DNA of 64,000 bases, taken from contig CAWHTG010000002.1 of the NCBI GenBank assembly GCA_963832245.1, positions 124,001 to 188,000 on the forward strand, written 5' to 3'. Shown in pieces: positions 25,701-33,765 of this stretch. The notes beneath the pieces are model-generated. The model searched no databases. It saw only the letters and a list, made by a program, of their open reading frames with translations, and had not been told where the DNA came from. The stretch comes from JABDBE01 sp963832245. Its GTDB lineage: Bacteria; Acidobacteriota; Terriglobia; Terriglobales; Acidobacteriaceae. Every line of letters starts with the position of its first letter. Position 1 is the first letter of the stretch. Position numbers and translations under genes: made by a program.

Positions 25701-26612
25701 GGCCCCGCCGTGCATGATGTTGGTGCCAGACTTCGTGGTGAGCTCAATGTGAGCTCCGCTATTGGCGCCTTGCGACGCGTCGTACATCGCTGAGTTAACG
25801 TGCAGTTCCTGAATTGTTTCCGGCGGGGGGCTAGGTAAAGCCTGGCCAATCGCACCATAGACAGATGTGCTGGTCACGATTTCGCCGCTTGGGTTGTTGC
25901 CGTTCCCGTTCTCGCCAATGTTGACCGCGACCCGCGCGGAGGGCACCTGGCTTGTGGACTTGCCGTTAAAGATATTGTTGCCGTATACGCCGTTAATGTT
26001 GAAACTGTTGCTGGTATCGCGCTGCCCGTCCGCCCAGATAGCTTGGTTGCCCAAGCCGGCGTTGGTTCCAGCGGTATTAAGGAAGTCGGCGCTCACACCC
26101 GGGCTGAGAATCGCGGCCTGGGTAAAGCTGCCGGTGCCCAGCGGTATTTCCGCAATTTGCTTATCGTCAAGAGTGTAGCCAGTCGTGGTGTCAGTCTCGT
26201 TTAGCAGTGGAGTGGCATTCACCGTAACCGACTCAAACGTGTGCCCGGGGCTCAGCTGCGCATTGACTGTAGCTGTGCGGTTGCCCTGAACCAGAATTTG
26301 GGGAAAGATCGATGTTTGAAAGCCTTGTTTGCTGAAGGTAACTTCATAGTTCCCGATGGGAAGATCGGCGAAGCTGAACGAACCGTCGTTTTTCGACTCC
26401 GCCGTAACTTCCAGGTTAGTGGCCACGTTGCGAATCTTGACCGTGGCCTTCTGCACGACGGCTCCGCTGACATCCGTGACAGTGCCGTTCAGTGAACCTA
26501 GCGTCTGCTGGCCATGTGCCGGGGGGGACAAAAAAGCGAAAGCCAGAAGTGCAGTTAAGGTCAGAGCGAAAACGTTAACGCGAAGGGGAACGGATCGTAG
26601 CTGGAAGTTCAT
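22710..26612 (-). CDS. TonB-dependent receptor with carboxypeptidase-regulatory-like domain
   Basis: The 1300-residue outer-membrane protein has a signal peptide (LTLTALLAFAFLSPPAHGQQ) and then an Ig-like CarboxypepD_reg domain (about 37-125: GSLNGTVTDVSGAVVQKATVKIRN...GNYEVTFSKQGF). A plug domain follows, and a long beta-barrel with many aromatic-rich strands ends in the OMP signature FIQMALHLEF. This Oar-like architecture is expanded in Acidobacteria and imports large or glycan-derived substrates or anchors surface structures; the ligand is unknown. AGGAGG lies 7 bases before the ATG at 26612. The upstream region has GTTAA-N7-TTAAC and an AT-rich stretch that may hold the promoter. The next gene in the same direction is the S1/P1-like nuclease. 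Confidence 0.92.
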   Translation of the reverse strand: MNFQLRSVPLRVNVFALTLTALLAFAFLSPPAHGQQTLGSLNGTVTDVSGAVVQKATVKIRNVATNLEVTAESKNDGSFSFADLPIGNYEVTFSKQGFQTSIFPQILVQGNRTATVNAQLSPGHTFESVTVNATPLLNETDTTTGYTLDDKQIAEIPLGTGSFTQAAILSPGVSADFLNTAGTNAGLGNQAIWADGQRDTSNSFNINGVYGNNIFNGKSTSQVPSARVAVNIGENGNGNNPSGEIVTSTSVYGAIGQALPSPPPETIQELHVNSAMYDASQGANSGAHIELTTKSGTNIMHGGAYDYYQTSKWNANQWFYNFNQLSRAPMHREVFGGYLGGPIKKDKLFYFVSYQGQRTDDSLLSASLAAVPAVNPSTPGSLSLTSDRSAQALANIANADFGTSITPTQITPQALAIMQQKAPDGSFWVPNAASGTQLGNLQGQFADAVVQGGTSAFRADQVNGNIDYLFSANDRLAGKYYYQRDPNTTPFANSTLLGFPQTMHAGSQVFSLDNSTSVTSNFTWEQRIGFIREVANSAQSQFLTPGGVGMNLLGKTLFPSINVNNMDGLADSLYIGPSSNFANTGMFQNNYEVASNVQWVHGRHALSSGFNFDYTQLNIVNRNQDLASLNFEDFPGLLLGQVCSPSFPCNHQTPSELLVGATSRHYRTKQLGAYVQDKIRVTSQLTVDVGLRWDWDGPLTEINGLLANFYPQDYSYNVATDTVNNIGLVIAGNNKTFPTKGVSDSTLTGRQWGFAPRIGFAYSPSRLKNVVLRAGYGMYYDRGEYFTELSPPAGGGISGPFGVTVEEPFVVPYYAVKGGTFGVPFGTAPPPPPPSNFSTIQSLVPNVQNLIMQTTPYCTNNNLTSGCTPLLFGGYDPRNTLPYSENWTLDLQWQPRNTLVFTIGYVGNHGVHELIPLAFNQAQIASPQHPLLVGGPYQQNYSYGYNMNCFPIFPCTYANLQAGPLILPAENINAFVQGVGTGNASLRAPYIGYDPNSDFNRAVGSSNYDALQINVNKRFSHGLQVTGSYTFSHTLDEQSGLGLFYNGNDPNNPISSYGNSDFDRTHVFTVSYHYELPTLVNGSGWVKQIVNGWGFNGITVLQSGQAYSVIDYSGGVAGIYWGGGQDTISNPIVPVGGVGATSNQPVLQGTTGVNGAKPALNPAAFGPVPAIPPSTPGNPTPVPPCNGSVCDTFENGYASGGRNIFRAPFQERFDFGAFKNFKFTERYSLRYDVTAFNIFNHPSFDIPNNNVDFNAFCNPPGPTFSCSSIGYAIPPIGHLGVFSHTIGSPRFIQMALHLEF

Positions 26613-26762
26613 GGGACAGCCTCCTGCCAGAGGAAACCGATTTTTATATCACAAAAGTGTTAAAACGCCGTTAACAATTTGTCATTTTGGTCTTTGCTCA
26701 AAGCAAATCATGCTTTTTCAACCGCCAACTGCGGCCCCCTCGATGTTCCGAAGGCTGATCCG

Positions 26763-26790
26763 TTGTGATTTGTGTGACAAACGATACACT
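26763..26790 (+). promoter_or_regulatory. Possible cysK promoter
   Basis: TTGTGA and TACACT are separated by 16 bp, about 54 bases before the cysK ATG. The match is moderate, and no known cysteine-regulator box could be identified. Confidence 0.35.
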
Positions 26791-26843
26791 AATAGGTTAA
26801 CTACGAATCATATGTATTCAACGCCCCCAGGAGACGCACGACT

Positions 26844-27815
26844 ATGAAGATTGCAAACGATGTCACCCAGTTGATCGGCAACACTCCGCTGGTCCGGCTA
26901 AACAAAGTGGCCGAAGGCTGCGTCGCGCAAGTAGTGGCGAAATTGGAGAGCCAGAATCCTTGCGCCAGCGTAAAGGATCGCATTGGCGTCAGCATGATCA
27001 CCGAGGCCGAGCGCGCCGGGAAAATTCAGCCTGGCAAAACCGTGTTGATCGAGCCTACCAGCGGTAATACCGGCATAGGCCTCGCGTTCGTGGCGGCCGC
27101 CAGAGGCTACAAACTCATCCTCACCATGCCGGACACCATGAGCCTGGAGCGCCGCGTGCTACTACTTGCCTTCGGAGCGGAAATTGTTCTTACACCGGGT
27201 CCAAATGGAATGAAGGCCGCAATCGCCAAAGCCGAGGAGATTCTCGCCAAGACCCCAAACGGTTTCATGCCCCAGCAGTTCGACAACCCCGCCAATCCTA
27301 AAATCCACTTCGAAACCACCGGCCCCGAAATTTGGAATGACACCGACGGGCGTGCCGATATTCTGATCTCCGGGGTCGGCACGGGCGGGACCCTCACCGG
27401 CGTTTGTCAATACATCAAGCCGAAGAAACCTTCTTTCAAGGCCGTGGCCGTCGAACCTGCGGACAGCCCAGTTCTTTCCGGTGGCAAGCCTTCGCCTCAC
27501 AAGATACAAGGCATCGGTGCAGGTTTTGTGCCCAGCATTTTGCGCCGGGACTACATTGACGAAGTCATTACGGTGACCAACGACGACGCCGTCAATATGG
27601 CACGCCGCCTCGCCAAAGAAGAAGGTCTCCTGATGGGTATTTCGTCGGGGGCGGCCGTGGTCGCCGCTCTCAAAGTCGCAAGCCGGACAGAAAACGCCGG
27701 CAAGCTAATAGTCGTGGTTCTGCCCGATTTCGGCGAGCGCTACCTGACGAGTATTCTGTTTGATTCGCTCCGCAACCAGGCGCTACAGATTCCAACCGAG
27801 GCCGTTGCGGCCTGA
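26844..27815 (+). CDS. cysK: Cysteine synthase A (O-acetylserine sulfhydrylase)
   Basis: The 323-residue PLP enzyme forms cysteine from O-acetylserine and sulfide. The Schiff-base lysine is K44 in CASVKDRIG. The substrate loop is PTSGNTGIGLAF (about 72-83), and the phosphate-binding GVGTGGTLTG and SSGAAVVAAL segments follow. The length fits the family, and ATG 26844 begins a typical N-terminus (ANDVTQLIGNTPLVRL). cysE follows after 3 bp, so the two genes for the last steps of cysteine synthesis form one operon and their products could assemble as the cysteine synthase complex. Confidence 0.96.
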   Translation: MKIANDVTQLIGNTPLVRLNKVAEGCVAQVVAKLESQNPCASVKDRIGVSMITEAERAGKIQPGKTVLIEPTSGNTGIGLAFVAAARGYKLILTMPDTMSLERRVLLLAFGAEIVLTPGPNGMKAAIAKAEEILAKTPNGFMPQQFDNPANPKIHFETTGPEIWNDTDGRADILISGVGTGGTLTGVCQYIKPKKPSFKAVAVEPADSPVLSGGKPSPHKIQGIGAGFVPSILRRDYIDEVITVTNDDAVNMARRLAKEEGLLMGISSGAAVVAALKVASRTENAGKLIVVVLPDFGERYLTSILFDSLRNQALQIPTEAVAA

Positions 27816-27818
27816 TTC

Positions 27819-28526
27819 ATGGGTCTGGCAGCGTCAATTCGTGAAGATGTGAGCACGGTCCTAGAGCGCGACCCCGCAGCCAAATCGCGCGCGGAAGTTT
27901 TCCTGTGCTATGCGGGCCTCCACGCGGTGTGGTTCTATCACATCAATCATTGGCTGTGGAACCATGGATTTCTCCTGCTAGGGCGATGGCTCTCCCAAGT
28001 CGCCCGGTTCCTCACCGGAATCGAGATTCATCCCGGAGCCCAGATCGGCAGACGGTTATTCATCGATCATGGGCTCGGGGTTGTCATCGGCGAAACTGCG
28101 ATTGTCGGCAACGACGTGACCCTGTATCAGGGCGTCACTCTCGGCGGAACCGGCAAGGAGCAGGGCAAGCGGCACCCCACCATCGAAGACAATGTCGTAA
28201 TCGGTGGAGGCGCGAAAGTTCTCGGCAATATTACCGTCGGGCGAAACTGCCGCATCGGCGCCGGTTCGGTCGTGCTCCGAAATGTGCCGGAAAATTCCAC
28301 CGTCGTCGGCGTCCCCGGCCACATCATCTTCCGCAACGGCGAACGGGTTGTGATCACCGATCCCAAGCAAATCAACGATCCGCTCTCCGAGGCGCTGGCA
28401 GCGGTGGCGACCGAAGTGAATAAATTGCGCGAGCGAGTACAACAACTCGAAGGCTCGCACGTACCAAGCGAACCGCTCTCCGCCTCGCTCCAAAGAATCA
28501 TGGAAGACATCGATTACCAGATTTGA
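27819..28526 (+). CDS. cysE: Serine O-acetyltransferase
   Basis: The 235-residue trimeric acetyltransferase makes O-acetylserine from serine and acetyl-CoA. An N-terminal helical domain precedes a left-handed beta-helix of hexapeptide repeats with HPGAQIGRRLFIDHGLGVVIGETAIVGNDVTLYQGVTLGGTG. The catalytic His/Asp pair of the family lies in the FIDHGLG segment. A C-terminal tail ends IMEDIDYQI; the terminal isoleucine matches the CysE peptide that inserts into the CysK active site. It starts 3 bp after cysK. Confidence 0.95.
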   Translation: MGLAASIREDVSTVLERDPAAKSRAEVFLCYAGLHAVWFYHINHWLWNHGFLLLGRWLSQVARFLTGIEIHPGAQIGRRLFIDHGLGVVIGETAIVGNDVTLYQGVTLGGTGKEQGKRHPTIEDNVVIGGGAKVLGNITVGRNCRIGAGSVVLRNVPENSTVVGVPGHIIFRNGERVVITDPKQINDPLSEALAAVATEVNKLRERVQQLEGSHVPSEPLSASLQRIMEDIDYQI

Positions 28527-28559
28527 GTTAACGATGGAGACCGGGCGTCTCGTCCGTTA

Positions 28560-28581
28560 GGCCGGGCGAGGACGCCCGGCC
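28560..28581. repeat. Tetraloop palindrome (family B)
   Basis: GGCCGGGCG-AGGA-CGCCCGGCC is a perfect 9-bp stem between the convergent cysE and M13 peptidase genes. An imperfect relative (CCGGGCGTCTCGTCCG) directly precedes it. It may also act as a bidirectional transcript-end hairpin, but there is no T-tract. Confidence 0.7.
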
Positions 28582-28591
28582 TCCGTTGCAT

Positions 28592-30703
28592 TTACCAAAC
28601 CCGGCAGGCATTTTCTCTTACCATGGGCTGCCCTTTGTGGCAGCCGAAAGCCTTGGCGAATTCCGGCATGTTCGAGACCACATTGTTGACCCGGTACTTG
28701 TCCAGCGGATGCGGGTCGCTAACCAGAAGCGTCCGCATCATTTCCGGACGCAAATTGCTGCACCAGATGTTTGCGTACGAGAGGAAGAAACGTTGCAACG
28801 CGGTCACACCGTCGTCTCCTTTCGTATCGAGGCTCTGACCTTTCCCCTTAAGATCCGCATCCAGCGCAGAGAGCGCCAGGTGGATTCCGCCGTTGTCCGC
28901 TGTATTCTCACCCTGGGTCAAACGGCCGTTTTGCTGCACGCCGGCTTCGGGAACAAACTCGGTGTACTCGTCGGCAATACAGTCGCCTCGTTTTTCGTAA
29001 GCTTTGGCGTCGTTAGCGGTCCACCAGTCGCGCAGATTTCCATTCTCGTCGAACTTGCGCCCTTGGTCGTCATAGCCATGAATCGCCTCGTGCCCAATCA
29101 CCGCGCCGGCGGCCGCATAGTTGACCGTGTCATCCTTAGTGGGATCGAAGAAGGGTGGTTGCAAAATACCGGCAGGGAAGTTAATGGTATTGGTCTGTGC
29201 ATCCTCATAGGCGTTCACGGTCGGTGGCGTCATTCCCCACTCGGTTCTGTCCAGAGGTTTCCCGATCTTCTTGAGTCGGCGATTCAATTCGAAAGCTGCG
29301 GCACGCTCTACGTTCGCCAGATTATTGTCGGGACGAATTTCCAGTGCTGAGTAGTCGCGCCAATGGTCGGGATACCCGATCTTGTCAATTTGCGCGGCTA
29401 GCTTCACACGTGCCTCTTTCTTGGTTTCCGGGCTCATCCAATCCATTGAATTTATTTCCTGACCCAGCACAACTTTGATCGCATTCACCATTTCCTGAAC
29501 GCGCTCTTTGCTCTCGGGTGGAAAAGCCCGCGCTACGTAGGCCTGCCCCAGCGCTTGCCCGATGTCGCGATCTTCCGCCTGAATGCACCGGCGCCAGGGC
29601 GGCAAAATCTGTTTCGCGCCGAACAGAGTTTTGCCAAAAAAAGCGAAATCCTCGTTCACAAAATCATCGTTCAGCGATCCCGCCAGACCGGCCAGCAACT
29701 GCCATTTCAAATAGGCCTTCCAATGATCGAGTGGCTCACTTTGGATCAACTGCTCGGCTCCGCGAAAGAAATCGGGTGAGGTTACGATAAAGGTCCCTGT
29801 TGCCGGAGCGTGGACCAATTGCAAATAACGGTTGAAGTCAAACGATGGGGCTAGCTTCTTGACTGCATCCAGACTCATTTCGTTGTCGAGGTTCCGCGGA
29901 TCGCGCCGCTTGACGATTTCCATCGCCGACTTCGCCAGCGAAGTCTCCATTTGGAATATCACAGCAGCGTCCGTCTTCGACTCGCCCGGTGCCTCGCCAG
30001 ACAGTTCGAGCATCCGGGCGATGTGAGCGACGTATTTGGTTCGGATCTCGACCGACTTCGCGTCATCGTTCAGGTAGAACTCCCGGCCAGGAAGCGGCAT
30101 GCCGCCTTGATCGAACTGTGCGATTACATGCGTAGTGTCGTGATAGTCGGGCTGCGCGCCAAAGCCAAACAATGCCGCAAAGGTCGCGGGATCGCGGGGA
30201 TCCCATGCGCCCGGAACCGAACGATGAAGGTCGGCCACGACATCCGCGATCTCGTCCTTGTCGCGCATTGCTTCGATCCGCTGCAGTTGAGGCCGCAGAG
30301 TGACGAGAGCGGTCGCGTTTCTCTCTTTCTCATTGGTGCAAGCGGACCAATAGTCGCCGACTTTTTGTTCGACCGGCGTGCGCTCCGCCGCTGGCTTGGC
30401 TGCAACCTCGAGCACTGTTTGATGGAGAAAGGATTGGTTCCACAACTCCAGCTTGCCGAAAGATCCCCAGAAAATTTCGTCAGCAGGCACGGGATTGTCC
30501 GCGATCCACCGATTGCACGCGTAATGGTAAAAATCGGTGCAGGGATCGACCGAAGTATCGACCTTCTTCGCGTCGAAGTGATCAAGCTGTGGACTTGATT
30601 GGCTGGAATCCTGACCAGAAGAGGTTTGCGCGAGTGCAAGTTGCGCGAATCCGGAGCAGGACAAAAAGCCCAACAGAAAAAGCTGGATAAGAAAAGGTCG
30701 CAT
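28592..30703 (-). CDS. Secreted M13-family zinc metallopeptidase (neprilysin-like)
   Basis: The 703-residue protein has a signal peptide (IQLFLLGFLSCSGFAQLALA) and the M13 N-terminal domain with DPCTDFYHYACNRW. The catalytic domain carries HEAIH (H538, E539, H542), the third ligand E599 in ENTADNGG, VNAYEDAQTNTINFPAGILQPPFF and the C-terminal C-R-V-W. Members cleave small peptides in the periplasm or outside the cell; the substrate here is unknown. It converges on cysE with a 65-bp gap. All catalytic residues are present. Confidence 0.95.
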   Translation of the reverse strand: MRPFLIQLFLLGFLSCSGFAQLALAQTSSGQDSSQSSPQLDHFDAKKVDTSVDPCTDFYHYACNRWIADNPVPADEIFWGSFGKLELWNQSFLHQTVLEVAAKPAAERTPVEQKVGDYWSACTNEKERNATALVTLRPQLQRIEAMRDKDEIADVVADLHRSVPGAWDPRDPATFAALFGFGAQPDYHDTTHVIAQFDQGGMPLPGREFYLNDDAKSVEIRTKYVAHIARMLELSGEAPGESKTDAAVIFQMETSLAKSAMEIVKRRDPRNLDNEMSLDAVKKLAPSFDFNRYLQLVHAPATGTFIVTSPDFFRGAEQLIQSEPLDHWKAYLKWQLLAGLAGSLNDDFVNEDFAFFGKTLFGAKQILPPWRRCIQAEDRDIGQALGQAYVARAFPPESKERVQEMVNAIKVVLGQEINSMDWMSPETKKEARVKLAAQIDKIGYPDHWRDYSALEIRPDNNLANVERAAAFELNRRLKKIGKPLDRTEWGMTPPTVNAYEDAQTNTINFPAGILQPPFFDPTKDDTVNYAAAGAVIGHEAIHGYDDQGRKFDENGNLRDWWTANDAKAYEKRGDCIADEYTEFVPEAGVQQNGRLTQGENTADNGGIHLALSALDADLKGKGQSLDTKGDDGVTALQRFFLSYANIWCSNLRPEMMRTLLVSDPHPLDKYRVNNVVSNMPEFAKAFGCHKGQPMVRENACRVW

Positions 30704-30879
30704 GTTAAGAGGCCCTCTGAGTTTTCATTTGCTGGCCGGACAAAGAGCTTACCACGCGCTGCTCATTCTGGTATCCGGCAAACGACGTCAATAAATTAAT
30801 GTCCTGACAAAACATAACCAGACATTTTTGTGAGGCATTGTTTCTTTTTGAAGCACGGGCTCGGTATGTTTCGACGCCG

Positions 30880-31647
30880 TTACAATCGATTGATCAGCGA
30901 GGCCACGTAGCCCGCTCCAAAGCCATTGTCGATATTCACCACACTGACATTCGATGCGCAGGAATTCATCATCCCCAACAAGGCCGCCACTCCTTGAAAG
31001 GCCGCGCCATAGCCCACGCTGGTAGGAACCGCGATTACAGGAACTCCGACCAACCCGCCGACCACGCTGGGAAGCGCACCTTCCATCCCGGCGCAAACGA
31101 TGACTACCCGCGCCCGCGTCAACGTGCCCCGGTTCGCCAGCAAGCGATGAATGCCTGCCACGCCGACGTCATACAGATGCTCAACCTCATTGCCCATAAT
31201 TTCGGCCGTGACTATGGCTTCCTCGGCCACAGGAATGTCGCTGGTCCCCGCCGAAACCACAGCGATCGTTCCCTTGCCATATTTCTTCTTGTCGCGGTGC
31301 AAGACAATCGCCCGAGCAAGTTCCCGATACTCCGCTCGTCTCACTCTCTTTTTCACTGCGGTGAACTGTTCTTTGCTCACCCTAGTGGCCAGAACGTTGC
31401 CCTCATGCTGCGCCAGCCGTGAGAAGATCTGCCCCATCTGCGCAGGTGTCTTCCCCTGCCCGAAGATCACCTCAGGCATGCCAACGCGCAGCAGTCGATG
31501 GTGATCGACCTTGGCAAATCCAAGATCTTCAAAGGGCAAATGCCGCAAACGCTCGACAGCCTCGTCCGGAGAAATCCGGCCGCCGCGCACCTGTACGAAA
31601 AGTTTGCGAATCGATTCGGAGGTCAAAGGAAGCTCAACAATTAGCAC
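30880..31647 (-). CDS. larB: Nickel-pincer cofactor biosynthesis protein LarB
   Basis: LarB carboxylates the pyridinium ring of nicotinic acid adenine dinucleotide and hydrolyses it, the first step to the nickel-pincer nucleotide of lactate racemase and related enzymes. The 255-residue protein has the N-terminal helical region (SPDEAVERLRHLPFEDLGFAKVDHHR...PEVIFGQGKT) and a PurE-like AIR-carboxylase domain (IAVVSAGTSDIPVAEEA, VVIVCAGMEGALPSVVGGLVGVPVIAVPTSVGYG). The start is uncertain: GTG 31647 lies inside a repeat, and TTG 31626 would also fit. larE is 27 kb away in this window; larC is not seen. Confidence 0.92.
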   Translation of the reverse strand: MLIVELPLTSESIRKLFVQVRGGRISPDEAVERLRHLPFEDLGFAKVDHHRLLRVGMPEVIFGQGKTPAQMGQIFSRLAQHEGNVLATRVSKEQFTAVKKRVRRAEYRELARAIVLHRDKKKYGKGTIAVVSAGTSDIPVAEEAIVTAEIMGNEVEHLYDVGVAGIHRLLANRGTLTRARVVIVCAGMEGALPSVVGGLVGVPVIAVPTSVGYGAAFQGVAALLGMMNSCASNVSVVNIDNGFGAGYVASLINRL

Positions 31648-31680
31648 TTAGCAATTAGCACCAGCAATCAGCTATCTAGC
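31641..31680. repeat. Degenerate TTAGCA-type repeat at the larB start
   Basis: ATTAGCACTTAGCAATTAGC and the following bases are short degenerate repeats of TTAGCAMTTAGC. The same style recurs at 31927-31990, 38990-39065 and 61915-61940. Here it overlaps the proposed GTG start of larB. Confidence 0.5.
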
Positions 31681-31714
31681 GCTCTGAGTCAGAAGGTCCT
31701 GGATAGAATTAGAG

Positions 31715-31783
31715 AGCTTTGAAAGGGCGCAGCTGCAGCCGCGCCGAAAGTAAGTTCTTAAAGCAGGGCTTTAGCCCCTGAGG
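31715..31783. repeat. Composite palindromic element (family D, full copy 1)
   Basis: AGCTTTGAAAGGGC, a hairpin GGCGCAGCT/AGCCGCGCC, a 20-base spacer and CAGGGCTTTAGCCCCTGAGG make a 69-bp unit. The element at 43287-43356 carries the same two parts, in the same order, on the opposite strand. Confidence 0.75.
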
Positions 31784-31926
31784 TTACGGATTATCACCGC
31801 TATTCGATCTTCCAACGTTATCCACCAATTCCTGACTCAGGACATTAGATTAGCATCCCCACACCGGAGCACTATGAACGCCCATCAGACAGCGGAACGC
31901 CTTCAACGTCTGCGGAAGGCTGAACG

Positions 31927-31990
31927 CATTTGCTGAGTGCTGAATGCTGAATGCTGGGTGCCAAATGCTAAATGCCAACTGCCAAATGCT
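31927..31990. repeat. Run of degenerate TGCTGAA/TGCCAAA heptamers
   Basis: About eight imperfect units (TGCTGAG, TGCTGAA, TGCTGGG, TGCCAAA, TGCTAAA, TGCCAAC and others) follow one another. They are too short and variable for CRISPR. The run abuts the 3' end of the ChaN-domain gene. Confidence 0.6.
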
Positions 31991-31994
31991 GCCC

Positions 31995-33578
31995 TCAAGA
32001 CCGCGCCGACGCGCACGGCTTCTTGCCGCTGGCACGTACCTTGCGCACTACTTCCCAACACGTTCTGCGCGCGCTCCCTGGCTCCTCGATGCGGGCGAGG
32101 AACAGATGCCGCAAGACGCTCCGGCTCACCCCTCCGCGGAGATAAGCATCGTAGAGCTGGCTTCCCAAGGTATAGCCCAGTTTCTGAGCGATGGAGTCGA
32201 ACTTGCTTCGATCGCCGCGAAGCGCATCATGCATGAGCCGTTCGCAAGCCGTGCGCGAAAATTCGCACGCCTCCTGATCGCTAATCGCAGGACGAGCAGG
32301 ATACAGCACCCGCGAGCCAAAGTACGCCAACGCGTGTTCCAGCGTCCGGGCATAGAACCGATCGGTGGGCTCTCCGACGGCCGGATCATGCCCATTCCTC
32401 TGCAGCGGCAACCCACGGCAGGCGTGATGCAAAAAGCGGGACGCCTCCTCAGCAGCACAGGTCATGTGAAATTCGCGAACGTAAAAGGCGTTAATCGCGG
32501 GCAAATAAACCGTGCCTCGCGATTCGACCTTCAGCAGCATGGCTTCGATCCTCTCGGTCTTCCCGGTCACGTGCGAAAGCAGTCTCCGCAACCGTACACG
32601 CGAAGCCCCGCAATGCACCTCAGGCAACAGATCGACCAGGAACTTCGGTTGCGTTCCGTTGTGCGACGAGTAGCGGTCAACGTCCAGGAAGCGCACCAGG
32701 CTGTCGATGAGGTTATAAAGGGTGGGCCCGATGTCGGGCTCCTGCTTGCCTTCCTGGTTCCAGCGCGAAAGGCACAGGCGGTAGCTTTCATATTTTTCCA
32801 GCGGTGTCGAATTAAAAACACACACCACATGCTCGCTCACCCGCACCGCTTCCACGCGCTCCTGATGTACCTCAGCAGCCTGCCAGTACAAAGCATCCAC
32901 ATTCTGCAAAACGGTGAGTACGCGTTGCCCCGCCAATCGCCCCCGCAACACTCGCGGCAAATGCTGAGGCGCCAAGTGCGATTCGCCAAACAAAACCAGG
33001 GTCACCGCCCCGGGATGACGCTGGCGGATCTCCGCGATCTTTTCGGCAGCGTGGCGATCTCGCGCACCGATCTTGCGTAAATCTTCCCGCGGCATACAAT
33101 CGAGTCCATAGACTGCGTCCGCGTGTTCGCGAGCGGTCACCAGCAATTCATAAAAAGGCGGCCACTCATAGCCCCAATCGAGGTCGAAGCGGATGCGCTG
33201 GCGCAACTCTTCTTCGTCGATTTCGCGCCGCCACCATTCGTCGAGGATGGGTTGATGGCGGGAAAAAATCGTCTCCACTCCCAGCACTACGGAGCGGTCT
33301 CCAGGTTGTGCTCGCTGCTCGAGTAGACTGGCGGCAAAACGTTGCGCTGAAGGCAAGGCGTGATAATCCCCGACCAAAATCACGTCGGCCGCTTGGACCG
33401 CGTTGGTCAGTTGTTGCGAATCGAGGACTGACTCGTAGGACCGAAAGGCGTCGCTAAAGTCCCGCAGATATTTGCGGCTGCTGCTGGAATCGTTAGCACG
33501 GACTTCGCGTTCAACGCAGGCCAGGGCATGCATCTGCGCGGCGTTGCGTCGGGATCCCAGATTGGTTGACGTCGCCAT
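31995..33578 (-). CDS. ChaN-domain (haem-binding-uptake, Tiki-like) protein
   Basis: The protein (527 residues) has an N-terminal ChaN/Cofac_haem_bdg-type domain: VILVGDYHALPSAQRFAASLLEQ, VVLGVETIFSRHQPILDEWW, YGLDCMPRE and VTLVLFGESHLAPQHLP. A long C-terminal part of unknown function follows. ChaN was described as a haem-binding lipoprotein and is distantly related to TIKI/TraB/EreA enzymes; here no signal peptide or lipobox is present, so the protein is probably cytosolic and the role is open. The frame is open to 33617, but the extra N-terminal residues (PTTNDQRRTT) are translated repeat, so ATG 33578 is chosen; no good ribosome binding site is visible. It is transcribed away from ubiX. 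Confidence 0.75.
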   Translation of the reverse strand: MATSTNLGSRRNAAQMHALACVEREVRANDSSSSRKYLRDFSDAFRSYESVLDSQQLTNAVQAADVILVGDYHALPSAQRFAASLLEQRAQPGDRSVVLGVETIFSRHQPILDEWWRREIDEEELRQRIRFDLDWGYEWPPFYELLVTAREHADAVYGLDCMPREDLRKIGARDRHAAEKIAEIRQRHPGAVTLVLFGESHLAPQHLPRVLRGRLAGQRVLTVLQNVDALYWQAAEVHQERVEAVRVSEHVVCVFNSTPLEKYESYRLCLSRWNQEGKQEPDIGPTLYNLIDSLVRFLDVDRYSSHNGTQPKFLVDLLPEVHCGASRVRLRRLLSHVTGKTERIEAMLLKVESRGTVYLPAINAFYVREFHMTCAAEEASRFLHHACRGLPLQRNGHDPAVGEPTDRFYARTLEHALAYFGSRVLYPARPAISDQEACEFSRTACERLMHDALRGDRSKFDSIAQKLGYTLGSQLYDAYLRGGVSRSVLRHLFLARIEEPGSARRTCWEVVRKVRASGKKPCASARS

Positions 33579-33583
33579 AAGAA

Positions 33584-33655
33584 TCGTCGTTCGTCTTTGG
33601 TCGTTCGTGGTTGGCAAAACCCGGTTTTAAAGGCTAACGACCAAGCACCAACGAC
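33584..33655. repeat. Degenerate CCAACGACC-type repeats
   Basis: Repeated ACGACCAA/CGTTCGT units lie on both sides of 33620, between the divergent ChaN-domain and ubiX genes. They resemble the repeat translated inside dnaG (6881-6904). Confidence 0.55.
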
Positions 33656-33717
33656 CGCTTCCCTTGACTTGCTCCTCGCCTGCTCCCTATGCTCAGAACG
33701 CGAGCGTGCATCGTGAC

Positions 33718-33747
33718 TGTAGAGACGTAGCTAGCTACCTCTCTACA
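33718..33747. repeat. Palindrome (family A)
   Basis: TGTAGAGACGTAGC-TA-GCTACCTCTCTACA pairs at 13 of 14 positions. It directly precedes the ubiX start region and lies inside the longest open frame of ubiX, which argues that translation begins downstream of it. Confidence 0.8.
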
Positions 33748-33765
33748 ACGCGGACCGAGGAGCCA

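Larger units (their letters stand above)
31648..31994. other. Repeat-filled gap between larB and the ChaN-domain gene
   Basis: No gene is seen in these 347 bases. From left to right they hold TTAGCA-type repeats, the composite family D element (31715-31783), an unstructured part, and a run of degenerate heptamers (31927-31990) that ends at the ChaN-domain gene stop codon. Confidence 0.6.

Noticed and set aside
28560..28581. Intrinsic terminator between cysE and the M13 peptidase gene
   Set aside because: The hairpin is perfect but has no T-tract on either side, and it matches the dispersed family B palindromes, so it is listed as a repeat.
31927..31990. Possible CRISPR-like or microsatellite array
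   Set aside because: Units are 7 bases, imperfect and without spacers; no cas genes are in the window.
31944..33080. 378-codon plus-strand frame opposite the ChaN-domain gene
   Set aside because: It begins in repeat DNA and shows no motif, while the minus strand has clear ChaN-domain signatures.
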